NCBI RefSeq assembly: GCF_020520425.1
Contig: NC_079488.1
Coordinates: 31,983,247-32,047,246 of the forward strand
DNA length: 64,000 nt
Source of the DNA: Spinacia oleracea
Lineage: Eukaryota > Streptophyta > Magnoliopsida > Caryophyllales > Amaranthaceae
Direction: 5' to 3'
A model generated the notes under the pieces. That model worked only from the letters and a program-made list of their open reading frames with translations. It made no database searches and was not told the origin of the DNA. Shown piece by piece: positions 48,145-60,089 of this stretch. Both the position numbers and the translations under genes were made by a program. Within the stretch, counting starts at the first letter, position 1, and the number at the start of each line of letters is the position of its first letter.

Positions 48145-51100
48145 TCAAAGCCATTCTCCAATATGCTTGATTCCCATAGCTGCAGTGTGCGAGTTGTGCT
48201 TCGCTTGCGGCAGAGGTTTAGTTAATGAATCTGATATGTTGTCATCAGTTCCAATTTTGCTTATCTCGACTTCTTTTCTTTCAACGAACTCTCGTAGAAG
48301 GTGAAATCTACGAAGTACATGCTTGACTCTCTGGTGGTGTCTAGGCTCTTTTGCCTGTGCAATAGCTCCGTTATTATCACAATACAGGGCTATTGGTCCT
48401 TTAATGGAGGGGACTACACCAAGTTCTCCTATGAACTTCCTTAGCCATATAGCTTCCTTTGCTGCTTCATGTGCAGCAATGTACTCCGCTTCAGTTGTAG
48501 AATCCGCAATGGTGCTTTGCTTAGCACTTTTCCAGCTTACTGCTCCTCCGTTGAGGCAGAAGACAAACCCAGACTGTGATCTGAAATCATCTTTGTCGGT
48601 TTGGAAACTTGCGTCCGTATAGCCTTTAACAATTAATTCATCATCTCCACCATAGACCAGGAAGTCATCTTTGTGCCTTTTCAGGTACTTCAGAATGTTC
48701 TTGGCAGCAGTCCAATGCGCCTCTCCTGGGTCTGACTGGTATCTGCTCGTAGCACTGAGTGCGTACGCAACATCCGGGCGTGTACATATCATAGCATACA
48801 TTATTGAACCAATCAATGATGCATATGGAATCCCATTCATTCGTCTACGCTCATCAAGTGTTTTTGGGCACTGAGTCTTGCTTAGAGTCATTCCATGAGA
48901 CATGGGTAGGTAGCCTCGCTTGGAGTCCACCATCTTGAACCTATCAAGCACCTTATTGATATAAGTGCTTTGACTAAGTCCAATCATCTTTTTAGATCTA
49001 TCTCTGTAAATCTTGATGCCCAATATGTACTGTGCTTCTCCTAGATCCTTCATCGAAAAACATTTCCCAAGCCAAATCTTGACAGAGTTCAACATAGGAA
49101 TGTCATTTCCGATAAGCAATATGTCGTCGACATATAATACTAGGAAAGCAATTTTGCTCCCACTGACCTTCTTGTATACACAAGATTCGTCCGCGTTCTT
49201 GATGAAACCAAAGTCACTGACTGCTTCATCAAAACGTATATTCCAGCTCCTGGATGCCTGCTTCAATCCGTAGATCGACTTCTTTAGCTTGCATACCTTT
49301 TTAGCATTCTTTGGATCCTCAAAACCTTCAGGCTGTGTCATAAACACAGTTTCTGTTAAAACGCCGTTTAAGAAAGCAGTTTTGACATCCATCTGCCATA
49401 TTTCGTAATCGTAATATGCAGCGATTGCTAACATTATTCGAATAGACTATAGCATTGCAACTGGTGAAAAGGTTTCATCGTAATCCACACCGTGGACTTG
49501 CCTGTAACCTTTTGCAACCAATCTAGCTTTGAAAACTTCAAGTTTCCCATCCTTGTCCTTTTTCAGTTTGAAAACCCATTTGCTTCCAATGGCTTGGTAG
49601 CCATCTGGCAAATCGACCAAATCCCATACTTGGTTTTCAGACATGGAGTCTAATTCAGATTGCATGGCTTCTTGCCATTGCTTGGAGCTAGGGCTCGTCA
49701 TAGCTTGCTTGTAAGTCGCAGGTTCATCACTTTCAAGTAATAGAACGTCATAGCTCTCGTTCGTCAAAATACCCAAGTACCTTTCCGGTTGAGATCTATA
49801 TCTTTGCGATCTACGCGGGGTAACATTTCTAGATTGACCATGATTCTCACCAGATTCTTCTAAAGATCTCTGAGTTTCATCCTGAATGTCATCTTGAGCA
49901 TTCTCTAGAGTTTGTTGTTCGACTCGAATTTCTTCGAGGTCTACTTTTCTCCCACTTGTCATTTTGGAAATGTGATCCTTCTCCAAAAAGACACCATCTC
50001 GAGCAACAAACACTTTGTTCTCAGATGTATTGTAGAAGTAATACCCCTTTGTTTCCTTTGGATAGCCCACAAGGATACATTTGTCAGATTTTGGATGAAG
50101 TTTGTCTGAAATTAATCGTTTGACGTATACTTCACATCCCCAAATCTTAAGAAAAGACACATTTGGAGGCTTTCCAAACCATAATTCGTATGGAGTCTTT
50201 TCGACAGCTTTAGACGGAGCTCTATTTATAGTGAGTGCAGCTGTATTTAGTGCATGTCCCCAAAATTCTAATGGAAGTTCGGCCTGACCCATCATTGACC
50301 TGACCATGTCTAGCAAGGTTCTGTTCCTCCGTTCTGACACACCGTTCCATTGTGGTGTTCCAGGAGGAGTCAATTCTGATAGAATTCCACATTCTTTCAG
50401 ATGGTCATCAAATTCATAGCTCAGATATTCACCGCCTCTATCAGACCGCAGTGCCTTGATCTTCTTGCCTAATTGATTCTCTACTTCACTCTGAAATTCC
50501 TTGAATTTGTCAAAGGATTCAGACTTATGCTTCATTAGGTAGACATAACCATACCTACTGAAGTCATCAGTGAAAGTGATAAAGTAGCTGAAACCACCTC
50601 TAGCATTTGTACTCATTGGTCCACATACATCTGTATGGATTAAACCCAATAGTTCATTTGCTCTTTCTCCAACTTTAGAGAAAGGTTGCTTTGTCATTTT
50701 GCCAAGTAAACATGATTCGCATTTACCATAATCCTCTAAGTCAAATGGTTCTAGAATTCCTTCCCTTTGAAGTCTTTCTAAGCGTTTCAAGTTTATATGG
50801 CCTAATCGACAATGCCACAGATAGGTGAGATCTGAATCATCCTTTTTGGCCTTTTTGGTATTTATGTTATATACTTGTTTGTCGTGATCTAATAAGTAAA
50901 GTCCATTGACTAATCTAGCAGATCCATAAAACATCTCTTTAAAATAAAACGAACAACTATTGTCTTTTATTATAAAGGAAAATCCCTTAGCATCTAAGCA
51001 AGAAACTGAAATGATGTTTTTAGTAAGACTTGGAACATGGAAACATTCTTCCAGTTCCAAAACTAGCCCGGAGGGCAACGACAAATAGTAAGTTCCTACA

Positions 51101-52110
51101 GCTAATGCAGCAATCCGTGCTCCATTTCCCACTCGTAGGTCGACTTCACCCTTGCTTAACTTTCTACTTCTTCTTAGTCCCTGTGGATTGGAACATAAGT
51201 GTGAGCCACAACCTGTATCTAATACCCAAGAAGTTGAATTAGCAAGTATACAGTCTATAACGAAAATACCTGAAGATGGAACGACTGTTCCGTTCTTCTG
51301 ATCTTCATTTAGCTTCAAGCAATCTCTCTTCCAATGCCCCTTCTTCTTGCAGTAGAAGCATTCGGATTCAGAAGTGGGTTGACTGACCTTCCTCTTTGCA
51401 GATTTGGCGCCAGTTTGCTTAGTTGGGCTGGCCTTGTTGCCACCTTTCTTAGCATTCCTCTTCTTTCCAGATTTCTTGAACTTGCCCCCACGCACCATAA
51501 GCACATCCTGCTTATCACTTTTGAGCGTCTTTTCAGCGGTCTTCAGCATACCGTGAAGCTCAGTGAGCGTTTTGTCCAGACTATTCATACTGTAGTTCAG
51601 TTTGAACTGATCATACCCGCTATGAAGAGAATGGAGGATGGTGTCTATAGCCATTTCCTGAGAAAATTGCTGATCCAGCCGACTCATATTCTCAATGAGT
51701 CCAATCATTTTGAGAACATGTGGACTTACGGGCTCGCCTTTCTTAAGCTTGGTCTCAAGAATTTGCCTATGAGTCTCGAATCTTTCGACTCGAGCCAGAT
51801 CTTGGAACATGTTCTTCAACTCACTGATGATTGTGAAAGCATCTGAGTTGATGAACGTTTTCTGCAGATCCGCACTCATGGTGGCGAGCATTAGACATTT
51901 CACATCCTTGTTGGCATCAATCCAACGATTGAGGGCAGCCTGAGTGACCCCGTCGCCTGGAGCTTCGGGCATCGCCTCATCTAGGACATACTCCTTTTCT
52001 TCCTGCATAAGAACTATTTGCAAGTTCCTTTGCCAGTCAAGGAAGTTTTTCCCGTTCAACTTCTCCTTTTCGAGAATTGATCGAATGTTGAATGAATTGT
52101 TGTTTGCCAT
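48145..52110 (-). pseudogene. copia gag-pol polyprotein, one internal stop
   Basis: The frame has 1322 codons from ATG at 52110 (MANNNSFNIRSILEKEKLNG) to the terminal stop. The open frame extends up to 52203, but this internal Met matches copia Gag starts. Order by residue: Gag with zinc knuckle CFYCKKKGHWKRDC (about 251-264), protease LDTGCGSH (Asp near 298), integrase zinc region and core (HTDVCGP near 492, SDRGGEY near 557, E in NGVSERRNR near 593), RT with intact YVDD (near 992) and RNase H (GYTDASF, STTEAEY). The single defect is a TAG at codon 888 (49449-49447), where element 1 has a Lys codon; the frame continues unchanged after it. A programmed read-through is unlikely because the related copy lacks it. 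Confidence 0.95.
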
Positions 52111-54916
52111 ATTAAAAACTACAATTGAAAAGAATAAACAAATAAATAACCATTCACAGTTTCTCTTAATAAACTTAAATTCTAGCATACATGCATAATT
52201 CAATGTTTATTAAGCATTTTATTCAAGTTATGTGTTCCGGCAGGTGTGAATAAAATGATTCCAAGATCCTAAAATCATTGAAGAACTAAGCACGGTTTGT
52301 CGACTTAATCCTAGAACATCTTAGGTAAGCAAAAGCCTTTTGCTAATAGTCTAGAAACTATTCTTGGTTGATAGGTACGTCTAAGAACTTATTAGGTAAA
52401 CCTATCGAATTTGCCACGACATAAAAGGACTCCTTACTTATATCGTTGAGTTTCACCAAAACTAACATGTACTCACAATTATTTGTGTACCTTGCCCCTT
52501 TAGGACCAATAAGTAACACCTCGCTGAGCGAAAACTATTACTAGATTGATGTAAAGGATATCCAAGCAAGTGTATATTTTGGCATGGCACCTTTTAACTC
52601 AATTTTTAAGTTTGGAACTTAAGGCTCTTACTATGTTGGTTAGATTTTAAGTGAACTAAAATCCTTAATCATGCAACATAATCAAGCTTTTGATCTCATG
52701 CATTTTAAGACATATTTAAAACAATAAATAACTTAAAACATGCATAAGATATTTGTGATCTAGTATGGCCCGACTTCATCTTGAAGCTTTGACTTCAAAG
52801 TCCGTCTTGAAAATCTCCGTGGGAGGCACCATTTTCTTCAAATAGGATAAGCTATAACTAATTACAACTATTTGATGGTTCGCAGACCATATTTGAATTG
52901 AAAAATAACTTTGGTACTTTAGACCAATTACATTCAAATTAATGGTACGCAGACCATATTTTCTATCCTATTTGGGCCATACTAGTCACTTCATAACCTG
53001 CAAAACAGTACATATACAATATATACCATTCACCCATTCATTATCATGAATGGCCCACGTAGCTGGTTAGTAAAACACATTATGCATCACGTAAACATTT
53101 GCATCAATTAATCAAGGGCACCAATAATCTACCAATTATTCAGTCCTTATTAATTCTAATCAAGTTGTTTTAACCTTAAGGATTTGTAGACCTAATCAAG
53201 AGTTTATGACTAAAAAGCGCTCCCACTTAAACCAATAAATTCATATGCTTTACCAATTTTAAACATAAAAATGTATTTCTAGTCCAACCGGAAACATACA
53301 AATTTAATTAAAATTTAAAGCTCATATCAATTTATAATTGAATCCAAAAATTTAATTTAATTTCAGTCGTATTTAAATTAATTCATGATTTTAATTTTAG
53401 TAAAATAATTAGAATAAATAACATTTATTATAATTATAATATTCAAAATTAAAATCCAAGAAAATAATTCAAATTATTAATTTTAAAATTAATTAAAATT
53501 ACGTGAACTGAAATTTTCAAATTAAACATTCAAAACGATCTAATCGTAACGCAAACACCCTACGCGTTGCACGCCCATGGACCGTACGCACACAGCCATT
53601 GCTGGCCATGTGCGCGCAGCCCATGCGCTCGTCGCATAGCTGCTGCTTCCCTATCGCAAGCCTCCGCACACATTGTGCTCGCTGCGCGCGCCAGCGCTCA
53701 TCGCACGCGAGCTATCGCTCGCAGTGCGCGTGCGCGACATCGCTCGCTGGGCGCGCGACATCGCTCGCTGGGCGCGCGAGCCATTGCTCGCTGGGCGCGC
53801 GACATCGCTCGCTGGCGCGCGACATCGCTCGCTGGGCGCGCGACATCGCGCGCTGTGCGCGCGAGTGATGCTGGGCGCAGCGCTCGTGGCACGCGAGCTT
53901 GCGCTCGCTGCGCGCGAGGCTGCGCGCTCTTGTGCGAGGCAGCGCGCGCTGTGGCGCAGCTCGCTTGCTGCCCACACGCGACTGCCTTGGCTCGCCCTTC
54001 GCCCATGCCCATTCGTTCATTGCTCGTGGCACACGACACAAGGCAGGGCTGCTGCCTTGTGCTCGTGCACTACGCCCTTGCTCATTGCATTCGTGCCGCA
54101 CGGGCGACGAGCTCCCTTGCTCGTCGTCGCATGCCCGCATTATACAACACCCCTTAAGGGTAACACGAAGCGTCCATTGCTTCGTGCGTGCAAGTTATAT
54201 GAACGAATCGCATAAAAATTTAAAATTTATATTTAAAATTAATGACAAATTAATAAATATTATTAATTTCATAATTTTAGGGCGAAAAATCGAAAATTTA
54301 TTATCCAATTGATTTCCGATTGTTATGGATTCAAGTCTAGGTCATAAAAATTTAAAATTTATCGTAAATTTACAATTTTTATGGTGGTTTTTAATCATAG
54401 GTTTCTAATTAAATTACAATTAATTATGAAAATCAAATTAATTCTAAATTATTCTAATTTTCAACAAATTAATCATAATTACAAATTAGATTGCATAATT
54501 AACAAGACTAGGCATTCAAACTTGTTAAACATATGCAGTAGGTCAATCAAAAATTCAAGATTTATCAACAAGAATCGCAAATATTTAATTTAACATCTTA
54601 AATTTACGAAATTTTGCATTCGAAAAACTAAAACCTTCGAAAAGTCATAGTTAAGCTTCGAATTTGAGAATTCTGGGTTCGGCAGAAAAAAACTATTTTT
54701 GTCAAAATTTTAGAATGCCTTTTACATGTGGAATTGATACAAAAATCACTCGATTTGGATGAGTAACGAAGAAACTGCCGAAAAACTGCGTACGTATAAT
54801 TAAATAAACGCAATTTGCAATTAATTAACAATTACGAAAATTAATCACCCCTTTTAATTCTTGCAAATTTGTAATATTTAACCATATTCATGCAATTTAG
54901 ATTATGAAAATAATAA
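52111..54916 (-). other. Copia 3 leader (5' untranslated region)
   Basis: A long leader of 2.8 kb between PBS and gag ATG, AT-rich except for the GC minisatellite at 53560-54170. It is nearly the same as in element 2, so it is a conserved part of the family and may hold packaging signals (inference). Confidence 0.8.
53560..54170. repeat. GC-rich minisatellite in copia 3 leader
   Basis: Core at about 53700-53865 with six to seven units of about 21 bp like CATCGCTCGCTGGGCGCGCGA. It differs from the element 2 array in unit number and in a 1-base change of spacing. Confidence 0.9.
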
Positions 54917-54932
54917 GGGGCTCGTGATACCA
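54917..54932 (-). promoter_or_regulatory. Primer binding site of copia element 3
   Basis: TGGTATCACGAGCCCC on the minus strand, one base inside the 5' LTR, identical to element 2. Confidence 0.85.
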
Positions 54933-54933
54933 C

Positions 54934-56320
54934 TGTTAGGTTATGATACATATGACATTACATAGATCATGCGGAAACAACCATTAACCCAGGACAACAT
55001 ATTATTTACACATAATCATATAGCATAATTTAGATGCATACTCTTTGTTGCGTGCCCTCCCTAGCTGCGCCCGAACCGAACAAGAACAAGTCTTTAGGAC
55101 TCCAAGTGTCGTCCCTCCGTAGATAGTCCACAGCACGTCCGGATCCGCCTTAAGATTGACCAACTAGAATCGCCCTTAAGGTACTAGAAAATTTCGGCAC
55201 TTTATGAGCAAGATGTGTGTTTTAATTTTCTCTCAAAAAACTCACTTTTGAATACTTTGAAACTTTTTTGTGTAAATTATGACCCCTAGGCCTTTATTTA
55301 TAGAGTTATGGAAAAGGAATCGTAATCCTAGTAGGATACGAATTAATTGAAATTAGAATCCTACATGAATTCTATTTAATTAATTTATCCAATTAGGAAT
55401 AGAAATTTAATCATACACTGACTCTTGTAGATTTAGGAATCACGCATGAGCACAAACTCACACACACACGGCAGCCACAAGGGCTGCCCATGCGCGTGCG
55501 AGCAGCAGCCCACGCAGCGCGGCCCACGCAACGGTGGCCTTGGCGCGCGCTGGGCCTGCCTTGTGGTAGGCCTGGGCGCTGCCTTGGCTGGGCTTGTGGC
55601 GCGCGCGTGCTTGCTGGGCGATGGCCCGGCTTCGTGCTGGGCCTTCGTCCGGCAGGCCTCGTCCGATGCTAATTCGTACGATACGCTTCCGATTAAATTT
55701 CCAGTTCCGGAATTTATTTCCGATACGAACAATATTTAATATTTCCGATTCCGGAATTAATTTCCGTTTCGAACAAATATTTAATATTTCCGTTTCCGGA
55801 ATTATTTTCCGATTCCGGTAATATTTCCGATTCTGACAATATTTCCGTTTCCGGCAATATTTCCGATTCTGGTAATATTTCCATTTCCAATAATATTTTC
55901 CGATACGTACCATGTTTCCGTTTCCGGCAACATCTACGACTTGGATAATATTCATATTTCCGATACGATCCATATTTCCGTTTCCGGCAATATCATCGTT
56001 TCCGGAGTATTCATTTCTTGCCTGTGACGATCTTAGCTCCCACTGAAACCAAGATCCGTCGGTTCCGAATATTCATAGATGGAGTATTTAATGCCATTAA
56101 ATACTTGATCCGTTTACGTACTATTTGTGTGACCCTACGGGTTCAGTCAAGAGTAAGCTGTGGATTAATATCATTAATTCCACTTGAACTGAAGCGGCCT
56201 CTAGCTAGGCATTCAGCTCACTTGATCTCACTGAATTATTAACTTGTTAATTAATACTGAACCGCATTTATTAGACTTAACATAGAATGCATACTTGGAC
56301 CAAGGGCATTATTTCCTTCA
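54934..56320 (-). repeat. 5' LTR of copia element 3
   Basis: 1387 bp; line-by-line reading against 45894-47280 showed no differences. TATA box (reverse) near 55294-55304. Confidence 0.96.
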
Positions 56321-56325
56321 GTCTG

Positions 56326-57342
56326 AACTTAAATAAATTCTCTCTTCACCTGGTATTAAGGATAGCAAGTAGTCGTTGATAATATGTACGTCATTATGAG
56401 TTGGGGCTAGAATTGCTCTTTCTTGAAAGTAGGTTGGATCCCACAAATTCTGTAAAATGGAAGGATAAGTACTTTCTATGATAGCTTCAACCGGATTTCT
56501 CTCTTCCTTTATAAGGTTTTCATCAGGGATTACTATAGCTTCTGTACCATCATTCGATTCTTTTACCTTACCATCACCGATCTTTAGTATCCACTATGAG
56601 AATTCCCTGATTTCATGACTAATCGAATCTGGACAACCTACTGTAAGCCTCATGTTTCTTGTCAGTGTAAGGACTTCACAATAATTCCACAAGTAAGATG
56701 AGTTAATCGTGGCAAAAACAATGTCCTGCCTACTTCCCCTTGGGATCACAGGTAGAATTTGTCGAAAGTCTCCTCCAAAGACAACTACTTTGCCCCCAAA
56801 TGGTTGCTCTGTTGGCCTTAGAATATCCCTTAAGCTTTTGTCCAATGCTTCAAAGCAGAATTTATTCATCATGGGTGCTTCATCCCAGATAATAAGCTTT
56901 GTTTTTATTAAAAGGTTGGCCAAATCACTTCCTGGTTTAATGTTACAAGTCGAGTCTTCATTTACATTCAGAGGAATTTTAAACCTTGAATGCGCAGTTC
57001 TTCCCTTAGGAAGTAAAAGTGATGCTATTCCACTTGAAGCAACGGGAAGCACGATATCTCCTTTTGACCGTATAGCTGCACATAGAGTTCTCCAAATGAA
57101 AGTTTTCCCTGTCGCACCATATCCATAAATGAAGAAAACACCGCCTTCACCTCTTGAAACAGCATCCATAACTTTATTGTAAATCTATCTTTGTTCATCA
57201 GTAAGACTCGAAAATAGTCTATCATGCTCTACAAGTAAGGATGGTCTATCATACTGCAATTCATCTTGGATTAACTTGTTCCTCCCTTCTGATATGAGCA
57301 TGTCATCTGGATAAGGTATCATGGGAAATTTTCGAAGTGTAC
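56326..57342 (-). pseudogene. Helitron B PIF1 helicase, N-terminal part
   Basis: It matches the A copy from about 18986 to 20002. Walker A reads GYGATGKTF (A copy GYGGTGKTF) near 57115 and Walker B is LIIWDEAPM. Two nonsense changes against copy A are visible: E to stop after HEIREFS (about 56595) and K to stop in DEQR-IYNK (about 57187). The match ends abruptly near 57342, so the Rep domain and RPA gene of copy B are absent. Clearly non-functional. Confidence 0.9.
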
Positions 57343-58317
57343 TGCTTATATATAAAGGAGACATATTCGGATTAAGCGGGTTACGCGTTATAACAGTTTG
57401 TATTGTAAACGGGTTTTCCTCGGGCTCAAACGGTTTGGATTGAAACGAATTTCGTCATTAACAGCTTCCAGATCCATTCGTTTCGGGTTGAAGCAGATCG
57501 GGTTGTTGTGGAACGAGTTTGTTATCGGGTTTCGGATCTTAATTGGGTTAATATTTTTCGATCGTTCGGATTGAATATAATAGGATCGGGTCTTGGGTTA
57601 CAGCTTGCGGGTTATTAACGGTTTTGGTTCTAAAAGATCGGACCAACCTAGCGGGTCCAACGATTCAGCTTGAGAATTGACATCTCTCATAATACATGAT
57701 GATAACTGTTTGTTATACCTAACATGAAACTATGTGTGGTGCATGAAAATGAATAAAAAAAACTATGTATTTTTCTATGTTTCTTTTCTAAATTAATTTA
57801 ACTTTGCACTTAAATTTTAAAATATATAAACCGTGCATCGCACATAGGAGACATATTTGCTGAATTATTAGAGTGCCACGTAGGATTACTAATGGTTTCG
57901 GCCAATGAAAAATAAGATTTCTAATTTAATTTTGAATTAAAAAATTCGAGTGCCACGTAGATATTTTAATTATTTAATTATTAAATATACAACTCTATCC
58001 AAAATTAAACACTCTAATAATTAAAAAAATAAATCTAAAATAAAAATCATCCAAAATCAAACACTAATCTAAAATAAAATTTAATCCAAAATCAAACATT
58101 AATCTTATATTAGAGTGCCACTAGGAAATCTAATGGTTTCGGACAATGAAAAATAAGATTTCAAAATAATTTGTTAATTAAAAAGTCGAGTGTCACGTAC
58201 ATATTTTTATTGATTAATTATTAATATTACGCATATATAATTTCATCCAAAATCAAACACTCTAATAATTAAAAAAATAAATCTAATAAAAACCGTGCAT
58301 CGCATAGGCTAAAATCT
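57343..58317 (+). mobile_element. Helitron-like non-autonomous element (D)
   Basis: The right end reads CCGTGCATCGCATAGG (imperfect hairpin), then CTAAAAT, then CTAG before T (CTAG at about 58314-58317), as in Helitron 3' ends. The left end near 57345 reads TTATATATAAAGGAGACAT, plausible for a Helitron 5' end but lacking a clean TC. A second ACCGTGCATCGCAC phrase lies at 57830. Two diverged direct units of about 240 bp (about 57868-58100 and 58110-58300) share GGTTTCGG-CAATGAAAAATAAGATTT-type sequence. No coding capacity. Confidence 0.5.
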
Positions 58318-58363
58318 AGTTTATAATATAAATAGAGGTGTATGCCGACGAATAATAACACAA

Positions 58364-59221
58364 TAATATAATTTCCCTCAATAATATTTTACAATTGACT
58401 TTTAAACTTCATGAATGAGGATATTGGACAAATTGTTTTTTACCACCTAAAAAAATTGAAAAATTGTTCTTTACCACCCGAAAGACTAAAACTTGTATTT
58501 TACCACTTAATTTTTAAAAAAACTTGTTTTTTACCACTTAACAATAGGAAAATTATATAAAAATGTTATATGGGGGCCACAATAACAGTAATATTTCTAA
58601 TATGTTCTATTCTTCCACGGTTTCATATATTTAATCTCTTCTCTTCCACAACATCCTTGTTTTCCATAAACTCACATAATTTTTCACCACTTTTGATTCA
58701 TAAAATTGACAAAATTCTATGGAAATAAAGAGAGAAGGGTGAAAAAGTAAAAGAAAATCACGCATGGTCACATGAAGTGTAAAAAATGGAGAGAAATTGA
58801 ATTAGGTAGCTACGCATAAAAGTTTCATCTACTTTTTAGTTTCCATGTGGTAAAAAACCAGTTTTAATATTTTTTTTAGATGATAAAAAATAATTTTTCG
58901 ATTTTCTAGATGGTAAAAAATAATTTGTCGGAGGATATTTTATTAAAGAAAAATTCCCAAATACATGGAATGATGCAATACAAACTTTTAATTAAGAACC
59001 TCTTTTATGAATATAAGACAATAATTACACTTTATGGTCAAGTAATGTCTAACTTTCTTTTTTTAAGAATAGTATTCTTTTTGAGGGAATCCCAAATCAT
59101 TTTGGGACTAAGATTTTGTTATTGTTGTTGTTGTAGTATTCTTTTTGAGGGAAACGAATAGTATCCTCATTCATGAAGTTTAAAAGTCACATGTAAAATA
59201 TCATTGAGGGAAATTATATTT
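58364..59221. mobile_element. Element with ~60-bp terminal inverted repeats
   Basis: Left arm 58366-58423 (TTTAAACTTCATGAATGAGG) and right arm 59160-59218 (CCTCATTCATGAAGTTTAAA) are inverted copies. Outer limits and target duplication are unclear. The MULE-type MITE 58426-58930 sits just inside the left arm. Confidence 0.6.
58426..58930. mobile_element. Mutator-like MITE (505 bp)
   Basis: Inverted ends GGACAAATTGTTTTTTACCA and, reversed from the right, CGACAAATTATTTTTTACCA, extending about 45 bp, with a perfect 9-bp duplication GAGGATATT (58417-58425 and 58931-58939). A 9-bp duplication with long inverted repeats fits Mutator-like elements. No transposase. Confidence 0.85.
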
Positions 59222-60089
59222 TTTGTATTGCATCATTCCATTAACTTATGAAAATTATATTTTTTGTATTGTTCAATGAAATTATGTTTGAATTTTTTTT
59301 CAGAAGTTAAATTTTCTACTTTATATTTATATTAATTTTGCAAATATAGCATATAAAAAGTCATAGCTCAATTGGATAACATTTTAGTGTAGAAAATGAA
59401 GATCGCGGGTTAGAATCTTATGCAAACCATTTAACTCATTCTTTTAAATGAAAGTGGATTGATAATAATGTTGATTTATGGATTAAGGGAGAGCGTCACG
59501 TGGCATGTAAACGTTTATAGAATCGTCTTTTAATATAAAGTATAAATTTGTGTTAATAGACGTTGTAAGTTTCATGTTAACATGCATTTATATAGTACAA
59601 AATTTGGGTTAATAGACGTTGTAAGTTTCAGGTAAACATTTAATAATTTTTGTATTATTAGATATTACAATCGTTTAAAAATGATCTTAACATTGACTAC
59701 CTCCTTTTCAGACGGATCATTTGAATATGATCTCTTTAATAGTTATGATTTTTGTGTTTTTGGCTAACTAGACAATGACCTTACTTATACTTCACCGAAG
59801 ACCTTGTCTTGAGATAAAAAATAGTTCTTTGAAAAGTACGATATGACACAAAAGAGGAGATGAATTACATAGCATTTTTCTTGGTATTATTTTTGAAAAG
59901 TAAGATACGACTTGAGAATTATTTTACATGTATATATATTTTTGTCTTTAATTAAACCCGAAGACCTTGACTTGAGAATTGAGACACGGTGTAAAGGCCC
60001 CACAAACACAGGTCTTGTTGTTCTTAAATTAACATTGAAATCACACACTTCCACTAATTCATCAATCTGCTTTCTCGAAAAAAAAAATT
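59222..60089. other. AT-rich flank and probable WAK promoter region
   Basis: No gene seen. 59360-59425 is weakly tRNA-like (TAGCTCAATTGG and GGGTTAGAATC), perhaps a SINE relic. The last few hundred bases precede the WAK start and should hold its promoter; no clear TATA box was assigned. Confidence 0.4.

Larger units (their letters stand above)
45894..56320 (-). mobile_element. Ty1/copia element 3: near-intact, very young (10,427 bp)
   Basis: Two 1387-bp LTRs in which I found no differences, with PBS, leader, one long gag-pol, polypurine tract, and a perfect 5-bp duplication GTCTG (45889-45893 and 56321-56325). It splits the PIF1 helicase of Helitron B. The only visible coding defect is one internal stop codon. 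Confidence 0.98.

Noticed and set aside
49444-49452. Programmed stop-codon read-through in the copia polyprotein
   Set aside because: Element 1 has a sense codon at the same place, and the stop is inside RT rather than between gag and pol.
59360-59425. A tRNA gene or SINE
   Set aside because: Only loose A- and B-box matches and no closing acceptor stem; noted only as a weak relic.
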